DNA of 64,000 bases from assembly GCF_900637905.1 (NCBI RefSeq), contig NZ_LR134472.1, forward strand, positions 372,001-436,000, in the 5' to 3' direction. Numbering within the stretch: position 1 is the first letter of the stretch; every line of letters begins with the position of its first letter. The DNA comes from Parvimonas micra (GTDB lineage Bacteria; Bacillota; Clostridia; Tissierellales; Peptoniphilaceae). Positions 16,620 through 22,773 of this stretch are shown one piece after another. The translations under genes were made by a program, and so were the position numbers. Under the pieces are notes generated by a model. The model ran no database searches. It was given only the letters and a program-made list of their open reading frames with translations, and was not told the origin of the DNA.

Positions 16620-17734
16620 TATAAAATCCTCATACTTAATAATGCAATATCATCTTCTTGAATTCCGTATCTAAATTCAGAAACATCTTCAACCAACTTG
16701 TCCAAAAGTTCCTTATCAGAAAGTGAATTTTTATATTTATCTACTACATTAAAAAATCTTTCTTCTCCATATTCTTCTCTATTTTTATTTTTTGTTTCAG
16801 TAAGTCCGTCTGTATAAAATAGTACACAATCTCCATGACAAAGTTTTGCTTTCCCCACAGAGTATCTACTATCTTGGAATAACCAAGATATTGGCAATCC
16901 ACTTAATTCTAAACGTACATTTTTATTCTTATTAAATAAAATCGGAATAGAATTATGTCCTGCATTTGAATATTCAAATTCACAAGTTTCCCTATTATAA
17001 ATTCCTAAAAATATTGTAAAATACATTTCCAAATTGAGTTTCGAAAATTCTTTTGATAAAGCTCTTAATATTTCTCTGGGATGTCCGATTTTTCTTCCAT
17101 GAACTAACATTCTAACAGAAAATTTTATAAACATCGTTATCATACTTGCAGAGATTCCATGTCCCATAACATCAGCTATATAAACACAAGTTTTATTATT
17201 TGGTAACTCTATAACATCAAAAAAATCTCCTGACAACTGTGCTGATGATATATATTTATATTCTAAATTTAATCCGTCTGTATGACTTAATTTTGACAAT
17301 AAACTCTTTTGTATATCTGATGCTGTAATCATATCATTCTTTACCATTTCTTGATATTTTACTAAATCTTTTTGAATTTTATTTTCTTCTGTAATATCTC
17401 TAAAAACTTCAATACTGCCCCAATATTCATTTTTATCGTCAAAAATAGGACTACTTTTTACAAAAAAATCTCTTTCTCCAACTGATAACAATTCAGTTTT
17501 CACATCTTCCTTATGCCCAATTGGTGCAACACATTTTAAAGATGAAAAAATTTGGTCGTTTCTATGTATGTCATCATCAGAAAATACACAAAATTTCCCT
17601 TCCTCATTTTCTAAAAATTTTTTCATACTGGAGTTGGTATAGACAATCAGCCCGGTTTTATCAAAAACTCTGACTAAATCTTCCATAAAATCTACCAGTT
17701 CAAAATTCCAATGTGTGAGTTTATCCATATACAT
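16619..17734 (-). CDS. PAS domain plus SpoIIE/RsbU-type serine phosphatase
   Basis: This 371-residue soluble protein has a PAS-like sensor domain at about residues 10-125 (VRVFDKTGLIVYTNSSMK, then WGSIEVFRDITEEN). A short linker helix leads to a PP2C-type SpoIIE domain with LSGDFFDVIEL, VYIADVMGHGISASMIT, FEYSNAGHNS and CVLFYTDGLTETKN. Such phosphatases dephosphorylate anti-anti-sigma factors in partner-switching systems. No anti-sigma or STAS partner is encoded in the window. It sits between rlmL and pgi with almost no spacing. GGAG lies 8 nt before the chosen ATG. Confidence 0.88.
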   Translation of the reverse strand: MYMDKLTHWNFELVDFMEDLVRVFDKTGLIVYTNSSMKKFLENEEGKFCVFSDDDIHRNDQIFSSLKCVAPIGHKEDVKTELLSVGERDFFVKSSPIFDDKNEYWGSIEVFRDITEENKIQKDLVKYQEMVKNDMITASDIQKSLLSKLSHTDGLNLEYKYISSAQLSGDFFDVIELPNNKTCVYIADVMGHGISASMITMFIKFSVRMLVHGRKIGHPREILRALSKEFSKLNLEMYFTIFLGIYNRETCEFEYSNAGHNSIPILFNKNKNVRLELSGLPISWLFQDSRYSVGKAKLCHGDCVLFYTDGLTETKNKNREEYGEERFFNVVDKYKNSLSDKELLDKLVEDVSEFRYGIQEDDIALLSMRIL

Positions 17735-17748
17735 ACTTTTATCTCCTG

Positions 17749-18882
17749 CTATTTTGGTTTAGGTCCATAAAATTGATAGAAGTCAACTTTAATTCGTCCA
17801 TTAAATAATTTTCTCTTTCTATCCGCTTTTCTGCCATATAATTTTTCAAAACTTTCTATACTTGTTATTAAATACACAGACCAAGTATCTAATTCCTTAA
17901 ATTTTTTACCAAAATCTCTATAAAGTTGTTCGACTTCCACTATTTCTCCCATACGCTCGCCATAAGGAGGATTCGTAACAACAACGCCATATTCATTATA
18001 CAGGTCAACATCCCTCATATCTTTTATAAAAAATGAAATTTCATCATCTACGCCTAAAATATCTGCATTGTCTCTTGATATTAAAATTGAATGTCTGTCT
18101 ATATCTGAACCTAAAATTTTTAAATCTCTGTCATAATCAATTAATGCTCTTGCCTTGTTCTTTTCATTTTTCAAAGCATCTTTATCCAATAAATTCCAAT
18201 TTTCAAAGGCAAAATTTCTCATAATTCCCGGAGCAATATTTCTGCCCATCATATAGGCCTCAATACAAAGAGTGCCACTGCCACAAAACGGATCATAAAA
18301 AACTCTATTCGGCTCCCAAAAAGATAGACTAATCATAGCACTCGCCAAAGTTTCCTTTAGTGGCGCATCTCCTGCTCTCTTTCTGTATCCTCTTTTATGT
18401 AAAGCCTCTCCCGAAGTATCAACGGTAACAGTTGCAATATCCTTTAAAATAGATACTTCTATATAATATAAAGCATTTGAAGTTTCGTCAAACCATTCAA
18501 CTCCGTAAACATTTTTTAGCCTGTCAACTACCGCTCTCTTTGTAATCTTTTGAATATCCGATAAACTGAAAAGCTTTGATTTTACACTATTTGCATTTAC
18601 CGGGAATTTATCATTTACTGAAATTAAATCCTCCCATTTAATTTTCTTTATGCCTTGATATAAATCTTCAAAACTTAAAACTTTAAACTCATCTAACTTA
18701 AGCAAAATTCTTTCTGCACATCTAATCCATAAATTAACTTTTGCTATATCATTCACATTTGCTAAAAATTCTACTTTCCCATCAGAAACCTTTATATCAT
18801 CAAAACCAAGTTTAATTATTTCTCTCTTGACAACTGCTTCCAATCCAAAAGCACAAGTGGCAATCAAAGTTATTTTTTTCAT
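17749..18882 (-). CDS. rlmL: THUMP-domain 23S rRNA (guanine-N2) methyltransferase, RlmL/YpsC family
   Basis: This 377-residue class I methyltransferase has an N-terminal THUMP RNA-binding region (about residues 45-160) and a Rossmann SAM domain. DPFCGSGTLCIEA is motif I and VVTNPPYGERMGE is the catalytic NPPY motif for exocyclic amine methylation. The family modifies G2445 (or equivalent) of 23S rRNA. The start is placed at MKKITLIATC because GGAG precedes that ATG by 6 nt; a longer frame to 18969 has no ribosome binding site and adds residues outside the family. It heads the rlmL-phosphatase-pgi-moeA-mobB run. Confidence 0.9.
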   Translation of the reverse strand: MKKITLIATCAFGLEAVVKREIIKLGFDDIKVSDGKVEFLANVNDIAKVNLWIRCAERILLKLDEFKVLSFEDLYQGIKKIKWEDLISVNDKFPVNANSVKSKLFSLSDIQKITKRAVVDRLKNVYGVEWFDETSNALYYIEVSILKDIATVTVDTSGEALHKRGYRKRAGDAPLKETLASAMISLSFWEPNRVFYDPFCGSGTLCIEAYMMGRNIAPGIMRNFAFENWNLLDKDALKNEKNKARALIDYDRDLKILGSDIDRHSILISRDNADILGVDDEISFFIKDMRDVDLYNEYGVVVTNPPYGERMGEIVEVEQLYRDFGKKFKELDTWSVYLITSIESFEKLYGRKADRKRKLFNGRIKVDFYQFYGPKPK

Positions 18883-19052
18883 TATATCTCCATTTATATA
18901 AAAATCTACTATGACAAAAATACATCCATCATTGAATATAATTATACCAAATTCGCATAAAAAAAACAAAACATATTAAAAATTATAGAATTTTTATAAA
19001 ATTTTTGCTATAATATACACGACTTTAATATGAAAAATTCAAGGAGGGACTT

Positions 19053-19616
19053 ATGAAAAATATTTCAACAAAATCCATTACGAAAATTGGAATATTAAGT
19101 GCAATTGTAATTATTTTATCACTTTCTCCTATAGGATTTATTCCATTGGGACCGGTTAGAATAACTACGGTACATATACCGATAATTCTAATTGCATTAA
19201 TAGAAAAACCTACAGTATCATTTTTTGTTGGGCTAATTTTTGGATTATTTTCATTTTTTCAACATTTATCCGGAATAAGCACATTATCATTTATGTTTAT
19301 AAATCCTATGGTATCAATACTTCCAAGAGCATTAATAGGAATAGGGACATATTATACCTTTATCTTTGTAAAAAAATACATTAAAAACATATTCAATGTT
19401 GTATTTGCAAGTATGGTAGGAACAATGATAAATACATTCGGTGTACTTTCTATGGCATATATATTTTGTTCGAACCAAATATATGAAGTTTTAAAAATTA
19501 ATCCTGCAAAATTTTTATTTGGAGTTGCCATTTCAAACGGAATACCCGAAATAATTGTATGTTCAATACTGGTTCCGATGATTTACAAAAGTTTACAAAA
19601 AATTTTAAAATTTTAA
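19053..19616 (+). CDS. ECF transporter S component
   Basis: This 187-residue protein with six hydrophobic segments begins with the ECF S-component pattern: a charged N-terminus (STKSITKIGILSAIVII) followed by IPLGPVRITTVHIPIIL. It is a membrane substrate-binding subunit that works with a shared EcfAA'T energising module encoded elsewhere. The substrate is not decidable; pantothenate, folate and other vitamins are options. TATAAT at 19009-19014 and a strong AAGGAGGG at 19041-19048 lie upstream. It is one of three plus-strand genes and is divergent from rlmL. No riboswitch is seen in the 80-bp leader. Confidence 0.82.
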   Translation: MKNISTKSITKIGILSAIVIILSLSPIGFIPLGPVRITTVHIPIILIALIEKPTVSFFVGLIFGLFSFFQHLSGISTLSFMFINPMVSILPRALIGIGTYYTFIFVKKYIKNIFNVVFASMVGTMINTFGVLSMAYIFCSNQIYEVLKINPAKFLFGVAISNGIPEIIVCSILVPMIYKSLQKILKF

Positions 19617-19629
19617 AACTCAAAATATA

Positions 19630-19666
19630 AACAACTGAGATATTATTTAAATTTTCAGTTGTTTTT
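19630..19666 (+). terminator. Intrinsic terminator of the ECF S-component gene
   Basis: AACAACTGA and TCAGTTGTT are separated by a 16-nt AT-rich loop and followed by TTTTATTT, 14 bp after the stop codon. Confidence 0.8.
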
Positions 19667-19672
19667 TATTTC

Positions 19673-19702
19673 AAAAAAAGAACTTTGAAAAATCAAAGTT
19701 CT
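19673..19702 (-). terminator. Intrinsic terminator of veg
   Basis: On the minus strand AGAACTTTG and CAAAGTTCT form a 9-bp stem followed by a T run. It lies 15 bp after the veg stop codon, back to back with the ECF gene terminator. Confidence 0.85.
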
Positions 19703-19716
19703 AACAATCTCTCCTA

Positions 19717-19956
19717 TTAACTTGCCTTTAAACTCACTTGTGATGTCAAAACATCAAAGTAAGAATATGAACAAGTTCTTATTTTATGTTCTTCTGTTTC
19801 AATCTCAACAGTAAAAAATGATGTAAACACATCTCCAATTACTCCCTTAATCTCAACACATTCTTCTTTACTTCGTCTTATAGTAATCAATACTTTTCTT
19901 CCAATGTTGTTTTCCAAAACTCTTTTAATCATAATTAATTTCTCTTTTGTATTCAT
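19717..19956 (-). CDS. veg: Veg family protein
   Basis: This 79-residue protein matches the small Veg family (about 80-90 residues) of Gram-positives. It has LENNIGRKVLITIRRSK, KGVIGDVFTSFFTVEIE and a C-terminal CSYSYFDVLT block. In Bacillus subtilis Veg is highly transcribed and influences biofilm matrix genes. Its biochemical role is not settled. It is monocistronic with its own terminator. Confidence 0.92.
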   Translation of the reverse strand: MNTKEKLIMIKRVLENNIGRKVLITIRRSKEECVEIKGVIGDVFTSFFTVEIETEEHKIRTCSYSYFDVLTSQVSLKAS

Positions 19957-20035
19957 AACAGCACCGCCTTCTCGTATATTTTAACATAAAAAAGAAATAA
20001 AGTCAAATGAACAAAGTTCTATAAAAATATCTTTC

Positions 20036-20069
20036 AAAAAACTGCACTCCATACATTATGAGTGCAGTT
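20036..20069 (-). terminator. Intrinsic terminator after the 42-residue membrane-protein gene
   Basis: The minus strand reads ACTGCACTC, a 9-nt loop, GAGTGCAGT and a run of T, 17 bp after the small gene's stop codon. It ends the tmk-darA-holB transcript too. Confidence 0.87.
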
Positions 20070-20085
20070 AAATATCTAGTTAATA

Positions 20086-20214
20086 TTATTTATTTTTTTT
20101 CTTTATAAATAACACCGCTATAATCGCTATTAAACTTAAAAGTCCTATGATTAAAAATAAATTTTTACTACTGTCAACATTCATCAACGGAATAAGATTA
20201 GTAAATTTCTCCAT
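20086..20214 (-). CDS. Small single-pass membrane protein (42 residues)
   Basis: This short frame begins with ATG at 20214, preceded by a good TGGAGG ribosome binding site. It encodes MEKFTNLIPLMNVDSSKN, then one hydrophobic helix (LFLIIGLLSLIAIIAVLF) and a basic tail IKKKNK. That is a plausible Nin-Cout membrane peptide. It lies 12 bp downstream of holB and is followed by a strong terminator, so it is the last gene of that operon. The sequence resembles the membrane segment plus basic tail of sortase substrates, but no LPXTG motif precedes it. Function unknown. Confidence 0.65.
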   Translation of the reverse strand: MEKFTNLIPLMNVDSSKNLFLIIGLLSLIAIIAVLFIKKKNK

Positions 20215-20226
20215 ACAAACCTCCAT

Positions 20227-21033
20227 TTATCTTAAAATTGTTATAAATATTTTTTCGATTGATAACTGAAAATTTACATTATTATATAAATTTTCTCTAA
20301 CAATATCTATTGTATCCAAAATTTTTAACAATTTATCTTTATCATAATTAATATTATTTTTAAATGTTTTCAAAATATCCTCATTTGAAACATCTTTTCC
20401 GGTTTCTAAAAAAATATAAAATTCTTTAAAAAAATTATATAATAAAGGTATGAAATTTCTGTCTTCTTTTAAACTCAAAAGATATTCCTTATTTTTCGAA
20501 TCATAAATTGCCAGAAATTCTCCTTTGAGTGCGAGAGATAAAATATCCAACAATCGCCCATAATCCGAATAATCAAAATTTTCTGAAGAATTTACTTCTG
20601 AAACAAATATGCACCTACTCCTTATAGTTGACAACAATTTATATCTTGAATCAACTAAAATACAGATTATAACATAGTCAAAAGACTCTTCCAGAGTTTT
20701 CAATAGAGCATTGGATGATTCAGCTCTCAAAAACTGTCCTCCTTTTATGATAACCAACTTATATTTTCCCTCTAAAGGTCGTTTTTGAACATATTTAATC
20801 ATCTCTCTAATTGAATCAATAGAAATATTATTTCTTTCGCTTTCAACTATCATCAAATCAGGATGTGTTTGTTCTTCAATTTCTCTAAAAATTTTAAAAT
20901 CATCTTCCGGATTTAAAACCTTTAATGTTAATTCTTTAGAAACACTATCTAAAAAAGTCTCACTTCCCTCAACTATATAGTTCTGAGAAAAATCAAAAAA
21001 CTCAATCTTTTCTTTGAAAAGAGTATAATTCAT
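20227..21033 (-). CDS. holB: DNA polymerase III delta-prime-like subunit
   Basis: This 268-residue protein is related to clamp-loader subunits. It contains SIREMIKYVQKRPLEGKYK and SSNALLKTLEESFDYVIICIL, followed by RYKLLSTIRSRCIF, the sensor-like block in which delta-prime and DnaX carry SRC. The N-terminal P-loop region is reduced, as expected for delta-prime, which does not hydrolyse ATP. It is shorter than typical HolB (about 320 residues). The order tmk, darA, holB is conserved in Firmicutes and supports the call. Confidence 0.85.
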   Translation of the reverse strand: MNYTLFKEKIEFFDFSQNYIVEGSETFLDSVSKELTLKVLNPEDDFKIFREIEEQTHPDLMIVESERNNISIDSIREMIKYVQKRPLEGKYKLVIIKGGQFLRAESSNALLKTLEESFDYVIICILVDSRYKLLSTIRSRCIFVSEVNSSENFDYSDYGRLLDILSLALKGEFLAIYDSKNKEYLLSLKEDRNFIPLLYNFFKEFYIFLETGKDVSNEDILKTFKNNINYDKDKLLKILDTIDIVRENLYNNVNFQLSIEKIFITILR

Positions 21034-21036
21034 AAA

Positions 21037-21309
21037 CTACACCCTTATAAATTGATCCATATTTAGAACAAACATTACAGTATTGGCAGTTTTATCATCA
21101 ACAGTTTCCTTATTTTTTGAAATATTTAAAATCATTTCTTTAACTCTATCCAATTTTTCTTCTTCAATACCTATCAAAATAGTTGTATTTCCTTTTCTGA
21201 AAAAACCACCAGTTGAAGATAGTTTTGTAGCCCTAATTTTATTTTCGGAAAGTTCATTTAAAACATCTTGGGCTATATGGTCTTGTATTATTGCTAAAAT
21301 AAGTTTCAT
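21037..21309 (-). CDS. DarA/PstA-like protein, short paralogue
   Basis: This 90-residue PII-like protein has the DUF970 core (ENKIRATKLSSTGGFFRKGN and ILIGIEEEKLDRV) and ends MDQFIRV. It lacks most of the central loop found in its 108-residue neighbour and in characterised cyclic-di-AMP receptors. It begins 8 bp after that neighbour, so the pair is a tandem duplication within one operon. It could form mixed trimers or have lost ligand binding; neither can be decided from sequence. Confidence 0.82.
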   Translation of the reverse strand: MKLILAIIQDHIAQDVLNELSENKIRATKLSSTGGFFRKGNTTILIGIEEEKLDRVKEMILNISKNKETVDDKTANTVMFVLNMDQFIRV

Positions 21310-21317
21310 AAAATCAC

Positions 21318-21644
21318 CTACATTCTCACAAAATCTACAACATCAAGTACAAAAATTGTAGCTCCGCCTACTAAAACTTCCATAGGGAAAGGAATATAAG
21401 CATCGCCCGGCATTGTAACACTCAAAACAGATGTCGTAATTTCTCTTGACTTACAATTTTCTTCAATTATTTTCAAACACTCTTCCAACTTTTCTTCTTC
21501 AACCCCAATCAAAAGAGTTGAGTTTCCAGCTCTTAAAAATCCACCTGTTGAAGCAAGATTTGTCATTCTGAATCCCTTTTCAGTTAAATCATCTTGTAGT
21601 GGGTTCAAGTCTTGATCTTGAACTATTGCAATTATCATTTTCAT
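21318..21644 (-). CDS. darA: Cyclic-di-AMP receptor DarA/PstA
   Basis: This 108-residue PII-like protein of the DUF970 family has EKGFRMTNLASTGGFLRAGN, TLLIGVEEEKLEE and an intact central loop with MPGDAYIPFPMEVLVGGATI. It ends VVDFVRM. Homologues in Bacillus, Listeria and Staphylococcus bind cyclic-di-AMP as trimers. Its ATG overlaps the last codons of tmk by 4 bp. The normal-length copy is followed immediately by a shorter paralogue. Confidence 0.92.
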   Translation of the reverse strand: MKMIIAIVQDQDLNPLQDDLTEKGFRMTNLASTGGFLRAGNSTLLIGVEEEKLEECLKIIEENCKSREITTSVLSVTMPGDAYIPFPMEVLVGGATIFVLDVVDFVRM

Positions 21645-22270
21645 AGCAATTCCTCCAATTTCTCATCTATTATATTTTTTACATCTTCAAAAACTTCCGA
21701 CATACTTTTAGTAGCATCAACTTTTTTTAAAACTTTTTCGTCTTTCATTTTCTCAAGAAGTTCCATATATGTATCATAAACTCTACTATGGAAATCATCT
21801 CCGGAAAGCTCAAGTCTGTCGGCATCTACATTTAAAGACTTTCTCTTCAAAGTTGTTAAAGGATCTACATAAAAGAAAATAATCATATCCGGATTCACTC
21901 CGTTTATAGCAAAATCATTTATCTTTTTCACATTTTCAACTCCGAGTTCTCTACCTCCACCTTGATAAGCAAGCGAACTTAAAACAAATCTATCTGAAAT
22001 TACAATATTTCCTTTATCTAAATTCGGTTTTATAAGTTCATCAATATGTTGAGCTCTACTTGCCGAATAAAGTAATGCCTCTGTTCGTGGCGACATATTA
22101 GAATTATCATTAGATAAAATAATCTCTCTAATTTTTTCTGATATTTTAGTTCCTCCCGGTTCTCTCGTAAAAATTATTTTTTCATTACTCTTGTAGTATT
22201 CCTTAATTAAATTCATTATTGAAGTCTTTCCACACCCGTCAGGTCCTTCAAAAGTAATAAATAACCCCAT
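21641..22270 (-). CDS. tmk: Thymidylate kinase
   Basis: This 209-residue kinase phosphorylates dTMP to dTDP. It shows the P-loop FEGPDGCGKTSIMN, FTREPGGTKISEKIRE (the DRX/REPGG region), RTEALLYSASRAQH for the lid, and DRFVLSSLAYQGGGRELG. Length is standard. It is followed with a 4-bp overlap by darA and preceded by the BofA-like gene. Confidence 0.96.
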   Translation of the reverse strand: MGLFITFEGPDGCGKTSIMNLIKEYYKSNEKIIFTREPGGTKISEKIREIILSNDNSNMSPRTEALLYSASRAQHIDELIKPNLDKGNIVISDRFVLSSLAYQGGGRELGVENVKKINDFAINGVNPDMIIFFYVDPLTTLKRKSLNVDADRLELSGDDFHSRVYDTYMELLEKMKDEKVLKKVDATKSMSEVFEDVKNIIDEKLEELL

Positions 22271-22281
22271 CTTATAACTCC

Positions 22282-22599
22282 TTAAATTGAATAAAATAAA
22301 TATGATAAAATTATTCCTACCGTTCCGAAACTACCAACTAAAAAGTAGCTCAAATAGGTAAATGGAACAATAGTAACTTTAAAAAGTGCTAAAACATATA
22401 GAATCACATATCCTATTACAGAATTCACAACAATCTTTTTAAAAATTTTAAACGGAAACTTTAATAATTTAAAAACTATGTAAATCAATAAAATTCCAAC
22501 AATATAAGAAATAATACTATTTTCGAAAAAAAACTTACTCAAACCGGCAAAATCAAATGACTCAAATGAATCAAAATATATTTTTGCTAATTTCTCCAA
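22282..22599 (-). CDS. BofA-like membrane protein
   Basis: This 105-residue protein has three hydrophobic stretches. Its central KLLKFPFKIFKKIVVNSVIG resembles the KLxxNSxxG core of the BofA family, followed by YLSYFLVGSFGTVGIILSYL. BofA inhibits pro-sigma-K processing in Bacillus. BofA relatives are found upstream of tmk/recR-type genes in Clostridia, matching this position. The surrounding genes give no sign of sporulation, so it may be a relic or have another role. Confidence 0.6.
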   Translation of the reverse strand: MEKLAKIYFDSFESFDFAGLSKFFFENSIISYIVGILLIYIVFKLLKFPFKIFKKIVVNSVIGYVILYVLALFKVTIVPFTYLSYFLVGSFGTVGIILSYLFYSI

Positions 22600-22714
22600 A
22601 GTATCACTCTCCTACTCTTTCTACTATTATTTTATCACAATGTAAAGATTTTATCAATTAAACCTATCAAAAAACAAATATAACTAGTTTGAATTTTCTT
22701 TTTGAAAATTTATA

Positions 22715-22748
22715 TAAAAATAGCAAGTCTCAATAGGACCTGCTATTT
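22715..22748 (-). terminator. Terminator of the thioester adhesin gene
   Basis: On the minus strand AAATAGCAGGTCC pairs imperfectly with GAGACTTGCTATTT and is followed by TTTTTAT, 26 bp beyond the stop codon of the adhesin gene. Confidence 0.7.
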
Positions 22749-22773
22749 ACCATTAAAAAATTTTTTTGTTTCT

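Noticed and set aside
17749-18969. Longer rlmL start adding 29 residues
   Set aside because: The extension has no ribosome binding site and is not rlmL-like; the ATG at 18882 has GGAG 6 nt upstream.
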